Of a DNA stretch of 64,000 nt, positions 53,196 to 64,000 are shown one piece after another (within the stretch, counting starts at the first letter, position 1; each line of letters opens with the position of its first letter). Where the stretch lies: NCBI RefSeq assembly GCF_042100115.1, contig NC_091273.1:3286001-3350000 (forward strand), given 5' to 3'. The DNA is from Alternaria dauci (Eukaryota > Ascomycota > Dothideomycetes > Pleosporales > Pleosporaceae). The notes beneath the pieces were generated by a model. It had not been told where the DNA came from, made no database searches, and saw only the letters and a program-made list of their open reading frames with translations. The translations under genes and the position numbers were made by a program.

Positions 53196-54026
53196 CTAAT
53201 AGATGTAAGGGATCAGCTGATACGGCGTCTTCTGCTTAAACTCCTCCCACTGCGCTCCGTAGCGCTTTTCGCAATATTCATTAAGAATTGGAATCGCTCG
53301 CTGGGAAAAATCCCAGGCGAAGAAGGCTCCCACCAGCGCACCCAGCGTGTAGCTACCGCCAGCCATAGCGTAACCTGCCCTCCAGAGTGTGTAGCCGCCG
53401 TAGTTGATGTGGCGTGCGAAGCTCCAGAGACCCCCAGTGTACGCTTTGCCCTTGTTGTCTGGGTTCATCTTGAAGCGCTTGCGCTGCACTTCGGCGATTA
53501 ACTCAGTCATAATACCCACGACGTATAGCGAGCTGCCAATGAGGAGTGCTGGCTGCGGGAAGTCGCCTTTAATTGAGGCCGAGGTGGCAGTTGAAAGGAA
53601 AGCGTAGGTACTCAGACTATTGAAAACAGCATTAAAGACACCCACGGCGATAGCACCTGTAACTGGCATGGGCTCTCCCGAGAGTGCCGTCACCCAGATG
53701 TTCTGCTTCACAGCCGCGCCAACCGCCATTCCAAGCAACACCAATCGGTATGGTGATAAGCCCAGGCCATCGATAAGAGGTACACCTGTATGCGTCGGGA
53801 GCCCAGGAGGCAACGTTCGCAACCCTACACGATGTAGGACCGATGTGCCGAGGCCGTGTGCGAGGATTGAATATTGGAGGACAGGCTCGATGCCGCGCAG
53901 GATGAAGAAGGCCGCTTTGCCCGCCGGCGTAGGTGTGTAGTCACCGCGCGCGATGAGGTCTTTCTTCTTTGACGCCTCCGACCGCGGATCGTTCGGATTG
54001 CCTTTCTGGCCTTGACCCGGCGACAT
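53196..54026 (-). CDS. DUF1295/steroid-5-alpha-reductase-like membrane protein
   Basis: Single exon, 276 residues. After a charged start, about five to six hydrophobic helices can be seen (for example GLSPYRLVLLGMAVGAAV, AIAVGVFNAVFNSLSTYAFL, ALLIGSSLYVVGIMTELIAEV, TLGALVGAFFAWDF). The conserved segment KGKAYTGGLWSFARHINYGGYTLWRAGYA and the C-terminal EYCEKRYGAQWEEFKQKTPYQLIPYIY are the signature of DUF1295/isoprenylcysteine-methyltransferase-like integral membrane proteins. Members may be NADPH-dependent reductases of lipids or steroids in the ER, but the substrate here is unknown. Confidence 0.82.
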   Translation of the reverse strand: MSPGQGQKGNPNDPRSEASKKKDLIARGDYTPTPAGKAAFFILRGIEPVLQYSILAHGLGTSVLHRVGLRTLPPGLPTHTGVPLIDGLGLSPYRLVLLGMAVGAAVKQNIWVTALSGEPMPVTGAIAVGVFNAVFNSLSTYAFLSTATSASIKGDFPQPALLIGSSLYVVGIMTELIAEVQRKRFKMNPDNKGKAYTGGLWSFARHINYGGYTLWRAGYAMAGGSYTLGALVGAFFAWDFSQRAIPILNEYCEKRYGAQWEEFKQKTPYQLIPYIY

Positions 54027-55020
54027 TGTGTATCAATTGCTTGGGACTTTGCCATTAGTACAACCGACGAGAGAACTCGGGTAGAGAGAGGGGTTACCTC
54101 GCTTCTGGACTATCCGACTCGGGGTTTCTAGTACCCAGTAAGTAGTATCGACACAGTTCACTAGAGCGCCAGCTTTATGTAAAGTTTCCCTTTAGCCAAT
54201 TCGAGACCGCTCGGGCACTTGAGGGCGCGAGGCCGATTAACAGCTTCGGTGGAGGATCACACGCGACAGACCATGACGTATACGCTAGCCGTTCGCTCGG
54301 GTTCATCAAGCTTGAAATCCCATTGCTTACACCATCAGAACATCATTGACCCTTGTTCTGAACTTTGAGCTACTCAAGGCCTACATGATATGACAATGGA
54401 AGACAATGATTGCTGATAGCCAAAGACACGTGAGACGGACCCCATTACTGTCTGGTTCACGCTTGGTGCACGCGTGTTCCCGTGATGGCTTGCATTAGCG
54501 CGTCAGTCGAAGCGCGTTCCCAGGTGCCTGCCCCTCCTTCCGTCTTACCTTGACTCTGTTGGGACGCTTCCGAGGCTTTTTCTTTCGTTCAACGACAATG
54601 ATCCTATTGCTATTCTTATCAATGTCACGACAGAACCAGAGTCTCGACGACACAGTTTGACTTTCCTTTCCGCGTTCGATTGTCCGCCCAAGGTCACCGG
54701 TGTCACCGGTAACTTTTGTGCGGCTATGAACAGGGTGCTGAGGCCTTGGAGATGCGTGAGCAGCTAATATCGAGTAGTTGGGTACGAAGATCATAGACCC
54801 GGATTACCATGCTCATGCGCGCGAATCTCGAGCGCGTCGGTACTTGGGAGCAGCATTGAGCACCTGTGCGCGATTTTGGTCAAGTGCACCCCGAACCAAG
54901 CTGTTTATCCGCTATTACCTTTATTGGTTTACGTATTCTGCTTACCGGACCAACGTTGGCAGACATAAGTATACGCGGCCTATCACGCCATTTTACGCAT
55001 CTGCACATCAGTACCCAGCC
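54027..55020. other. Divergent promoter region
   Basis: About 990 bp between the DUF1295 gene (-) and the DNA ligase (+). The ligase frame is open upstream to 54778, but that part looks like leader sequence. A basic minus frame at 54495-54794 has no recognisable features. Confidence 0.4.
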
Positions 55021-57672
55021 ATGACTGTTACTTTCGGCGCAATCTGTAGCCTCCTGCAAAGTGTCGAGATTGTCACGACACGGCAACCACGTTCACCCGC
55101 AGATCAAGAGAAAAGTCGTATATGCAAAACAGTCTCGAACTGGTTCCTCAACCAAAGAGATGCTCTCGATGATCCCGATACGAATGGTGGTGCTGTGCTA
55201 TCAGCCCTCTTTCCGCATCGAAGAAAAGATCGAGTTTACGGCCTACAGCCGTCCTTATTGGCGAAGAAACTTGCAAAGTTACTTGCCTTTAGTCACGGTC
55301 AACTGGCACTTTTCGAAGGCTGGAAGGCAGGAGTTCATGGAGACCTCGGTGCATACGTTGAACGAGCAATGAGACCATGGGATGGTACTTTCACCAGTAA
55401 ACGTACGTTTCCAATCGAACAAATCGACGAGCTCCTTGTACAACTAGCAGCAAGGTGCCGGTTCTCCGACGCGGCCATCCGACGAAAGCGTGATTGGGAC
55501 GTCAAAATAGACATGGAACTAAAGGACATACTTGTGAGGCTTGAGTCTTGGGAAGCGAAATGGTTGGTTCGTCTGATTCTACGAGATCACTGCACTGTTA
55601 GGCTTGAAGAAAAGTTCGTTCTGGAGCGCTACCACTTCTTGTTACCGGAGTTATTGATGTTCCAAAACGACTTCGACGCCGTTTTCAAAATGCTCAGGGG
55701 CGAACTGAGCCGCTACCCCGCAGTACTAGAGCCGTCAAAGCAGAAGTCTATGCGTATCGCGGCGGCACGGAAGCTGAGAGCTATTGTTGGGATCAAGGTG
55801 GGGCGGCCAACGTTCCATAAAACTTGGTCTTTGAAGCACTGCATTCAGTTGGTGGGTCAACGAGCTTGTGCTGCCGAAGTCAAGTACGACGGCGAGTATT
55901 GCGAGATACATATAGACCTGGATCATGCGCCCAATCATATCCGGATTTATTCTAAAAATGGGAAAGATGCAACGGCGGACCGAATGCCTCTACACGGTAC
56001 CATTCATGAAGCTCTACACATCGGACGACCAGATTGCAAGCTGAAGACAAAGTGTATCGTTCTTGGCGAGATGGTGCTCTACAGTGACCGAGAAAGAAGC
56101 ATTCTGCCATTTTCAAAGATTCGGAAACACATATCACGCTCCGGATCCTGCATTGGCACGCTCCAAGACTCACTGCCGCACGAGTGGGAACACCTCATGA
56201 TCGTATTTTTCGACGTCCTAGTGTTGGATGACGAAATGACTCTACGTCACGGCCTGCAGGACCGCCGCAAGATTCTCCGAGACCTTGTCCGCGTAGTGCC
56301 CGGTCGGTCAATGCGGTCGGAGTGGACGCTATTGAACTTTTGCCAGGATAAGACAGGGGATGGCATAACAGACCTTAAACAGACATTCGCCCGGAACCTG
56401 GCCGAACGCCAAGAAGGACTCGTCCTCAAACCGTTGCATGCACCGTATTTCCCATTGTTTTCAGAGCAGGGGCATCGCGAAGCAGGTTTCTTCATCAAGT
56501 TGAAGCAGGACTACTTGGCTGACATGGGTGGTGAGCGGGATCTGGGCGACTTTGCTGTGCTCGGAGCTAGGTTTGACGCGCAAACGGCACCAAAAATCGA
56601 TATGAAACCCTTGCACTGGACGCATTTTTATCTTGGGTGCTGTCTGAATAAAGCTGCAGTGGAGTGTAGGGGTGAAAAGCCAATGTTCATGGTCGTAGCG
56701 AGCCTCAGTCTCGACAAGTGCATACCAAAGCCTGACGTCAAGTACATGAACACCCAAGGGTATGTTCGTCAGTCTGTTCTACAGGACAACCAATCGACAG
56801 CCGAGTTCGATATTCAATATCCCAAAGGTTTTGAAAGACCTATGACCGCCGTGTTCAAGGATCCATTTGTAGTTGAGATTCTCGGCGGTGGGTATGAGAA
56901 GCTTCAAAACGAATCTTTTGAGATGTTAAGACACCCTAGAGTCAGGAAAATCCATCATGACAGGACTTGGATCGATGCTGTCTCTTTCAAGGACCTGGGG
57001 CATATGGCTGAGGAGAAGTACGAGGTTCCCAATGCCGACAAGCTCGACGGTCATGCTCGTGATGTGGCTCTGTTGGTCAAGAAGTCCGTCAAAGAGATGG
57101 GCGGATCTCAATCAACGATGACGACCGACGAAATCACGCAACAGACGACCCAGCAGACGACCCCTCGCTCCTCACCAGCAGCGCCTCGTTTGACAATCAT
57201 GCGCACCATTAGCCAATTGACGCCCAATGGAGCCGTAGTCCAGGAAACGCCAGAACCGTCTTGCACCACAGTTTCCACGTCCTATGGTTCTATTAATGAT
57301 AGTACCCAAGGTAAAGGTACACGAGCCTCCCGTGAACTGCGCATTCTTGTGCGAGAAGACACACCAGGACGTCTAGCTATCGCGACTCTCCCAGCACCAA
57401 CGTCAACAGCGCCCAGATCCTTCAGCCCTTCACAACTCAAGTCTAGTGCGATATCGACCTTGTCGAACACAAGCAAGCGGCGCAGCTTCGTGGGGGTGAT
57501 TAGTCCACCCAATCCGAAGCGCAGGAAGGCATCGGCTCCGCTACAGTCTTCTGAAAGTAAATGCCGTCTAAGTGGGTTTGATTACAACTCACAGGAGGGA
57601 AGCATTCATCTCTATATAAGGAAAGGTGCAAAAGTGCAGGCACACACCGTATCGCGGGGTATGATGCATTAG
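55021..57672 (+). CDS. ATP-dependent DNA ligase, BRCT-less
   Basis: Single exon, about 883 residues from ATG 55021 (MTVTFGAICSLLQSVE); an in-frame ATG 81 codons upstream gives a low-quality extension. The N-terminal ligase domain covers about residues 1-270. The nucleotidyltransferase core has motif I EVKYDGEY with the adenylated Lys288, motif III-like FFDVLVLDDEMT, motif IV EGLVLKP and motif V FIKLKQDYL. An OB-fold-like region follows to about residue 690. The last ~180 residues are Thr/Gln/Ser/Pro-rich and disordered. It should seal DNA nicks using ATP. The sequence resembles ligase IV more than ligase I, but I see no tandem BRCT domains (the XRCC4-binding part), so it may be a lineage-specific paralogue whose pathway is unknown. 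Confidence 0.82.
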   Translation: MTVTFGAICSLLQSVEIVTTRQPRSPADQEKSRICKTVSNWFLNQRDALDDPDTNGGAVLSALFPHRRKDRVYGLQPSLLAKKLAKLLAFSHGQLALFEGWKAGVHGDLGAYVERAMRPWDGTFTSKRTFPIEQIDELLVQLAARCRFSDAAIRRKRDWDVKIDMELKDILVRLESWEAKWLVRLILRDHCTVRLEEKFVLERYHFLLPELLMFQNDFDAVFKMLRGELSRYPAVLEPSKQKSMRIAAARKLRAIVGIKVGRPTFHKTWSLKHCIQLVGQRACAAEVKYDGEYCEIHIDLDHAPNHIRIYSKNGKDATADRMPLHGTIHEALHIGRPDCKLKTKCIVLGEMVLYSDRERSILPFSKIRKHISRSGSCIGTLQDSLPHEWEHLMIVFFDVLVLDDEMTLRHGLQDRRKILRDLVRVVPGRSMRSEWTLLNFCQDKTGDGITDLKQTFARNLAERQEGLVLKPLHAPYFPLFSEQGHREAGFFIKLKQDYLADMGGERDLGDFAVLGARFDAQTAPKIDMKPLHWTHFYLGCCLNKAAVECRGEKPMFMVVASLSLDKCIPKPDVKYMNTQGYVRQSVLQDNQSTAEFDIQYPKGFERPMTAVFKDPFVVEILGGGYEKLQNESFEMLRHPRVRKIHHDRTWIDAVSFKDLGHMAEEKYEVPNADKLDGHARDVALLVKKSVKEMGGSQSTMTTDEITQQTTQQTTPRSSPAAPRLTIMRTISQLTPNGAVVQETPEPSCTTVSTSYGSINDSTQGKGTRASRELRILVREDTPGRLAIATLPAPTSTAPRSFSPSQLKSSAISTLSNTSKRRSFVGVISPPNPKRRKASAPLQSSESKCRLSGFDYNSQEGSIHLYIRKGAKVQAHTVSRGMMH

Positions 57673-58424
57673 AGCTAAGGAGAGATGGTTCAGCCATTGA
57701 TTATCTGTCATTACGTTACTGCCGCTATCTCTTATCGTAGTGTTCTATCGTGTTCGCCTCAATGCTACATATTGGACGATAACGTACTCATACCACAATG
57801 GAGAGTTGGCAATCATGACACAGGTTCGAGCAGAGTAAGGCATTCCTTTTCCTTTACTCTCGCTCCTCGCACGTTCCTCTTGTGCCTACCAAAGAGTGTA
57901 AAAGGGCGATTGCACCACGTATTCACGGAATCGATCGCTCGTGGTTGATTCCTACCCTTGCTTCAGATCTCTTCTCCATACACTTGAAGTCTACTCGGCT
58001 GGCCCTTCGCGTCGTGCAGGAGTAGAGGTAGAAGAAGCATAAAACGAACGTGGTCCTACATGTTCTCAATCTGGGCCTGGCTCTGTCGTGAGAGAAGATG
58101 GTGGGCAGATGAGACGCTGGCTTAGATAAGGGTCTGACGTCCGAGGCAGGTGGAGACGGCGGCGGTTGTGTTTCGGCTGCATGATCCCTGTTAGACAGGG
58201 CCCATGCACCGTCACCACCGCGCGCGTGGAACTTTGGCTAGAGACAAGATTCAATGACGAGAGACACGACACTCACCATAATGCACCTTTTGCTTGTCCT
58301 TGTTTGATTGATGAAAGCCAGCCTGATACCAGTTTATATCTGCTCCAGCATGCGATAAATCTGCCCCTCCCCCTGTCCCACCCATGCCGCCGCCAATTCA
58401 CCACCCCCGACCTGCGCCGCCATC
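57673..58424. other. Intergenic region upstream of VPS54
   Basis: About 750 bp between two plus-strand genes. The final 50 bp before the VPS54 start are C-rich (CCTCCCCCTGTCCCACCC). Nothing else is recognised. Confidence 0.4.
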
Positions 58425-61400
58425 ATGTCCTCGCCCAATAGCCCACGGAGATCGACCGAGAGCTTCGAGTTCCTATCGCCGAACCCACCCCAGGGCTCCT
58501 TCCCGTTCCCCGCCTCGAATCATGACTGGACCAACCGGCCGAGCTCCACGGGCGGGCGCTACAAGCCGCGACGTGGCTCAACGGCATCCTCGATACACTC
58601 GGTCGGTGGTTCGCTCGACAGCGGCTTCAAGGGCACCATGGGCGCGGTGAGAGAGCAGAGCAACAATGCCATCTCCACGCTGCTCACGCCGCCCATTATG
58701 CGGACTGGCATGGTCCCACACACGACTGCTACGGCGACTTCAGGCCACCGCCCGCCATCTACCAAAGACATACCACCCGTCACGCTTACAAACATACCCC
58801 ACGTCGAACCCTCCGCATTCAATCCCTATCTATCGCAAGTCGGCAGTCTGTACGAGGCTTTCCAGCGCGCAAAGGCAGAGGCCGAGGCAGAGTCCGCCCC
58901 GCCAGCAAGGAGAGGGTCAAAGAAGGATGATTCTGAGTCGCCGGCGGGGACGCCCAACTTGGCAGGAACGCCCTTTACTCCCAACGGCCCGCCGAAACCG
59001 AAGCGTCGAACGAGCGGATCCAAGCGCGTCCTACCAGCTATTACCCCCCTCTCCACCATACCCAGCATCTACTTCGACGATAACTTTCACCTGGAAAATC
59101 CGCGCACCTTTGACGTGGTGAGCGAGCGGTCCGAGGTGGTTCGACCAGTCAGAACAGCAGGCAGCGACGACCATGGCGCAAACGGTTCTTTGGACGTGCC
59201 ACAGCCTCCGGGGAGAAAGGCTTTGGCTACGAATGCCATCTTGCAGGAGAAGTTGTCGTGGTACATGGACACGGTCGAGGTGCACCTGATCTCTGCCATA
59301 TCGACAGCGTCGACTTCTTTCTTCGCCGCACTCGGTTCTCTACGCGAGCTCCAGACGGAAGCTTCAGATTCCGTCGCTAGAATAAAAGAGCTTAGGGAGG
59401 ACCTGAAGAAGCTGGACGAGCAGATGGCAATAGGAGGCTTGAAGGTCGTTGAGATGAAGAGGCGCAGAGAGAACTTGAGAAGGCTGACCGACTCGGTTGA
59501 CCAGCTGCAAGCTGTCATCATTGGGTTGTCACACTGTGACGAAGCCGTCGTTGATGGCCAACTTGAGACTGCCATGACCCGGATAGAGATCATCGAACGA
59601 TTGATTACAGGCGCACTGGACACGACTGATGCTCAGAGCACAACTTGGCTGGACTCTCGATTGCCTCCGCAGTTGATCGATCTACGACACCTCAGAGCGC
59701 TAGACGGCGTATTTGAAAACATCACCGAGCTCAAGTTCCGCGTAGGCAGGGGTTTCGAGGTACGCTTTGTCGACACCTTACTCACGGACCTGCGAGAGCA
59801 TGTAAAACGAGTCCCGACTCGCGACACGCTGGAACGATGGACTGCGGCGTCGCAAAAGGCACGAGGATCCAACCAGAAACCGAAGACGACGTTGCCGGCC
59901 TATATGACGACAGACGAAAAGTTACGTGCAGAGCTACGAGCCAGCTTGTATGGCCTGAGCGGTGCGCAATTTACGAATCAAGCTAGTGCTACTTTCAGAG
60001 AAGCGATGATCAAGGAGATGAAGGTCATTATTAGGAAACACCTTCCGAGCTCAACGGAAGACGATACTGGGTCCATGGCCTCTGTATCCACAAGAGGTGG
60101 CCGAGGGACCAGCCAGCAAGACAAGAACTCCATTCTTGCAAGGAATCTACGCGCCATGGACCCCGAAGATGCTGAGGTCTTTTTTGCCAACATTTTCACC
60201 AATATTGGAGAAGCGCTACGCCGTCTCAGTACGCTGATCAAGGTGCTTCTTGATGTTACCAGCGGCGTTACCACCCCTCCCGCCTCTGCTGGTGGGCTCC
60301 GATCTCCCCCACGAAGTCCATATATGCACAGCATCGATGATTACATGAGCAACGGCGTATCAGCTCCGAGTTCAAATGACTTGCAGATGGAGCTGATGCA
60401 AGCTTTAGATATGTCGAGTCTCCTGGGTCAGGCTGTTGATGCAGCGCAGACACAGATTACCAAGCTCCTCAAGGTCCGATCTGAGGCCACAGCCAACCTT
60501 CCCCTGGAACGGTTCTTACGTTACTTTCACATGTGTAGGCTGTTTGCCGACGAATGCGAAGCTGTCTCAGGACGCTCTGGTGCCGCTCTCAAAGGTGTCG
60601 TCAATACTCATATCAATGACTTTGTGTCCAAGTTCGGCGACTTTGAGAAGCAGGAGCTTGTGAAGGCAATGGATTCGGATCGCTGGGAACCCAAAGACTT
60701 TGATGCGCAGGATACCGAGGTCTTAGCACGTCTACTGAAGGGTATGGAGAGCGACCCAGCAAGCTGGGCAGAGACTGGTGACCTCCTTCGAGACATCGAA
60801 AAGCCGACTACAAATGGCACGTCGGCGCAAACCAATGGCACATCAGAAGACAAGCCCAAAGAAAAGAACAAGACTACCATTCCCGCCGTTGTTGACGAGG
60901 AAAAGTACACCATCTCGGAATCATCGACCGTCGTTCTGCGTGGCATCGAGCGCTTCGAAATTCTTCTTTCAGCCATGCCAAGTATGACTTCGGAAATCTC
61001 CACTTCACTCTGCGACTACATCAAACTCTTCAACTCACGATTATGCCAATTGATCCTAGGCGCTGGCGCCATGCAGTCTGCGGGCTTGAAGAACATCAAC
61101 ACCAAACACCTTGCCATTGCCTCTCAGACACTGTCATTCGTTGTCGCTATTCTGCCCTACATCCGCGAATGCTTCCGACGGCGCACCGCATCCGCTTCCA
61201 ACAAGTCTTCTATTGGCGAATTTGACAATGTCAAGCGTCTACTGTATGACCAGCAAAACCAGATTCATGAGAAATTGACGGGTATCCTATCTGGAAGAGC
61301 AAAAGTCCACATGCGAAGTCTCAAGAAGGTGGAGTGGGACACCGATGCCGAGGTCAACAAGGATGTCAGTCCTAGTATGGAGAGCTTGACCAAGGACACC

Positions 61401-61818
61401 GTGACCATGCACAAGGTCATCAACAAGTACTTGAGCGAGATTCAAGTCCGTATGATCATGGGGCCTGTATTTGAGAGTTACAGAGAGGAGGTTGGCAACG
61501 TCATCAAAGAGGCGGCAGTCAAGACGCCTGGTGGTAAAGCACGGTATGTTATTAGGATGGATCCGTTGTATATGTGATGGCTAATGGAATTCTAGATTGC
61601 TACGCGAGGCAAAGCTGTTTGATGCAAAACTTGGGCCTATCGATGGCGCCGGCAACGTTGGCTCTCATCTCATCGGCCTTGTGGTCAGCAAGATAGTGAC
61701 CCAGCCCAAAGCCGAACCCAAGGCGGAACCGAAACAAGAACCTGAAGCCGAGAAGAGCGAGGAAAAGACGCAAAGCTCTGAAGCAGAAACGGAAAAGTCA
61801 AGTACGGAGGCGACTTGA
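58425..61818 (+). CDS. VPS54: GARP complex subunit VPS54
   Basis: Two exons, 58425..61543 and 61596..61818, encode about 1113 residues. The 52 bp intron (GTATGT...TTCTAG) joins GGKAR to LLREAKLFDAKLG. The first ~230 residues are disordered and Pro/Ser-rich. The N-terminal tethering region follows, with helices such as FFAALGSLRELQTEASDSVARIKELREDL and LRRLTDSVDQLQAVI, typical of CATCHR-family subunits. The VPS54-like C-terminal domain covers about residues 830-1075. The tail is a repetitive KAEPKAEPKQEPEAEKSEEK stretch. VPS54 with VPS51-53 tethers endosome-derived vesicles to the trans-Golgi. A model that stops at 61577 would omit the conserved last 74 residues. Confidence 0.9.
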
Positions 61819-63486
61819 GATAACACAGCATTCTAGACCCGTTTTTATTGAAACGGCTACGTATCGATACATACGTCCATAACATCTACACCTGCCGATC
61901 ATTCGGTGTATCCGTGAAAGGTGTTTTGTTCTTCCATGGACTTCCTACGCCGATCTTCGACTACCTACGCATCCACACGTGAAGAGGTTCATGCCGACTT
62001 GGCGCATTCCTACACGCATGTCACCAACATTTCATCGTCACCCAGCAAGGCGTTTTGGAGTAATAGAACCACTGAGAGGATGTCATGGGGGTAAAGCGCC
62101 GTTGAATAACGACCTACGAGGCGGGAAGGAAGTACGAGATAATGTTCTTATACCATTTTCAAGAATCACGATATTCTCAAGGTCCCCAAAGGAAATGTGG
62201 ACTCTCTGTCCATGCCTCGCCTGATGCATGTCTGCCTTCCTTTCGTTCAGTGTCTTTGTGTGCTTTGACGTCCTGTGCAGTTGTTGCGGTGGCCATATTC
62301 TTTGTGCTCTGGCCTGTTGTAACCACCGTGGCTTTATCACCGCTACAAAAGACAGCCATAACATCTTCTTTCGACACCATCTTCGCAGGCTCTGTCACGG
62401 TGTTCAGACTTGCTTGTTTACCCACGTCGTATTTCAGATTTGATTCACTGTCTCTCTCGCCTTCTTCATAATCGTACACGCGCGCGTGCAAAGCTAGATG
62501 GGCATTCATTTCTGATTTTGAAATGCCAAGTTTGATGTGTAACGGTATGTTTTTCCAGGTTGTTGTGATGTTTGTGTTGCTGATGGGTCGGCGCTGGGGA
62601 TACATTGGGAATTGAGGAGGCAGAGGGGAGAAATGTTTGTACGTTCATGAAGGGATTAAGAAGAGGAAATATCAAGATGCTAGGTGTTGGCTGACACCTG
62701 TGATCTATATATCCGCATCACTGGCGACTATTCATTGGTTTTGATTCCTTGTCATATTAATTCAATTAGCGACACGACTTCTCCAGCTGACACTGGAAGA
62801 GGGAATGAAGAACTACGCTTGTGTGATTATGACATGCATTCATCGGCTCGTTGTCGTGCGACCTGGAAGAATCCACCATCCCGTGCGATCCTGTCTTCGC
62901 CGACAACCACGGCCTGTCCCTCAGATGCTAACTGAATCTAATTCCTGCCGAGATTGCAGCAGCTGTAGTCTTTCTTAGAGACACCAATAGATTCTGCCAC
63001 CATGTGCCCACTGGGACTTGTCGTTCGCGAGTTTCGCTTAGGGCGTAGCCGGTCCGTTATTCTTTACCTGTTGAGATGTTTCCACGTATATAAGTCCAGT
63101 CCATTTTCACATTGCATCAAACGTAATTGTTCATTGATACGCGGGGGCGTCCCCAAGATCTTAAATTATTATCAAATGAGCGACTAAAAAGCTAGAAAAC
63201 AACACCCGCGAGACAAGACCGGAGTGTTGGACCCGACTGATCTCACACTTCCTCTGCGACTCTCAGTGCATCCATATATATCATCGAACCCATGACTCTG
63301 GACCGCTTCTGTCGTTTTGCTTTCGAGTCAAATAGGGATTCAATTTCCAGCGATGCAAGGCCACCTAGATGGTAATCCAAGAGCGGATAGCCAAGTTTTG
63401 GCACCCTGGAGCCTGACCGGGCCTGATATCGATAAAGTTTCCGCTCGTAGTCGACGTGAGCTGAGAGCAAGGCAAGTTGAAGAACC
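61819..63486. other. 1.7 kb intergenic region
   Basis: Between the 3' end of VPS54 and the small secreted gene. It contains one weak small-gene candidate (62177-62605) and no other recognised feature. Confidence 0.35.
62177..62605 (-). CDS. Possible small hypothetical protein
   Basis: A 142-codon minus frame. The first 33 residues look like leader; an internal ATG (MNAHLALHARVYDYEEGERDSE) starts a hydrophilic, Asp/Glu/Lys-rich chain. It contains DVGKQASLNTV and AKMVSKEDVMAVFCSGDKATVV, which could be a single short alpha/beta element. No family, signal peptide or intron is evident. Confidence 0.3.
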   Translation of the reverse strand: MYPQRRPISNTNITTTWKNIPLHIKLGISKSEMNAHLALHARVYDYEEGERDSESNLKYDVGKQASLNTVTEPAKMVSKEDVMAVFCSGDKATVVTTGQSTKNMATATTAQDVKAHKDTERKEGRHASGEAWTESPHFLWGP

Positions 63487-63804
63487 TCACTTTATTTCTA
63501 TTAGCAAATTACTCCTCGATAACACGGTGCATCGCATACCGGTTCTGTTGAAGTTGTTGATGTCGAACAAGGTGCTAGCGAACGGCCCAACAGTCAGGTC
63601 CTGGCATCCGGCAAGCCCCACAGTGCCCGACTGTAGGAAGACAGTATCCTCGGCCCAGGGAGAGGGACCGCAGCCGCCGTCGCGGAAGAAGCGGGCGTAG
63701 ACGCGAGCAGCGCCTTCGAGCTGGCGCTTCTCCTCTAGTTCGAGAGGAATGGCGCTCACTGTGAGCGCAGCGGCGAGAAGAGTGGTGAGAACGGTGAGCT
63801 GCAT
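63487..63804 (-). CDS. Small secreted Cys-containing protein
   Basis: Single frame of 105 residues. Residues 1-18 are a signal peptide (MQLTVLTTLLAAALTVSA). The mature part has GAARVYARFFRDGGCGPSPWAEDTVFL and GTVGLAGCQDLTVGPFASTLFDINNFNRTG, with three Cys in total. This looks like a family of short fungal secreted proteins with scattered Cys. The true C-terminus is unsure: a GTATGC donor after NFNRT and a TAATAG acceptor could make an alternative short last exon. An effector role is possible but not shown. Confidence 0.65.
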   Translation of the reverse strand: MQLTVLTTLLAAALTVSAIPLELEEKRQLEGAARVYARFFRDGGCGPSPWAEDTVFLQSGTVGLAGCQDLTVGPFASTLFDINNFNRTGMRCTVLSRSNLLIEIK

Positions 63805-63924
63805 GACTGGAATTGGAAGCAGAGGAGCTATGATATAGGTAGATGGGTAAGAGAGTGATGAGTTGATATGGTGAGTTGGTGAGTTGGGAGAGGAAGTAAA
63901 GATATGTTGGCTTATGATGCTTGC

Positions 63925-63930
63925 TTTATA
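63925..63930 (-). promoter_or_regulatory. TATA box of the small secreted protein
   Basis: TATAAA on the minus strand about 120 bp upstream of the ATG at 63804. Confidence 0.45.
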
Positions 63931-64000
63931 TGTCTCGATGTGGTGTCTATAGTGTCATATAGCAACTGATTCATATAACCAAGCGCTGTTGCTGTTACGT

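Noticed and set aside
54495..54794. Basic minus frame of 99 codons upstream of the DNA ligase
   Set aside because: Low complexity (Lys/Arg-rich), no motif, and lies in the divergent promoter.
54778..55020. 81-codon N-terminal extension of the DNA ligase
   Set aside because: It carries no ligase-like features and the ATG at 55021 gives the family-type start; probably leader sequence.

Overview
The window is nuclear DNA of a filamentous ascomycete, most likely a Dothideomycete close to Pleosporales. Evidence: genes with 0-3 short introns (about 46-87 bp, GT...AG), fungal-type condensin G subunit, COG2, VPS54, tRNA endonuclease Sen2, lanosterol synthase, Nrp1-like and MNN2-type proteins, a necrosis-inducing NPP1 (NLP) protein, a DUF7136 protein, an NmrA-like protein and the relic of a HET gene. 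I saw no rRNA, tRNA, CRISPR array or intact transposon. The species cannot be fixed from sequence alone.

Layout. 0-14 kb: a partial coiled-coil gene running off the left edge (-), a GT25-like glycosyltransferase (+), an F-box/LRR protein (-), an Nrp1-like RNA-binding protein (+), a 3.2 kb gap that holds a candidate secreted-protein gene on the minus strand, and an MNN2-type mannosyltransferase (+). 14-27 kb: a dense housekeeping block with condensin subunit 3 (-), cysteine synthase (+), NADH pyrophosphatase (-), COG2 (+), mitochondrial ribosomal protein uL1m (-), a GNAT acetyltransferase (+) and a secreted GDSL esterase (-), followed by a decayed HET-domain gene. 27-35 kb: mitochondrial scramblase (-), Sen2 (+), a long bacterial-AsnB-like asparagine synthetase (-) and an F-box-like orphan (-). 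35-44 kb: an accessory-looking stretch with an NLP, a DUF7136 secreted protein, a GH35/GH42-like beta-galactosidase and an NmrA-like protein. It also has wide gaps and a cluster of a palindromic 10-mer, TACCTAGGTA. 44-64 kb: an orphan basic protein, lanosterol synthase, a low-complexity conserved protein, a DUF1295-type membrane protein, an ATP-dependent DNA ligase without visible BRCT domains, VPS54 and a small secreted protein.

No single pathway or biosynthetic cluster links the window. Functional themes are Golgi/endosome trafficking and glycosylation (COG2, VPS54, GT71, GT25-like), chromosome and nucleic acid maintenance (condensin, DNA ligase, Sen2, Nrp1-like) and an outward-facing set (NLP, GDSL esterase, DUF7136, beta-galactosidase, small secreted proteins). 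Multi-exon models below were assembled by hand from splice sites, keeping the reading frame and family similarity consistent. Family calls come from recognised motifs, not from database searches.
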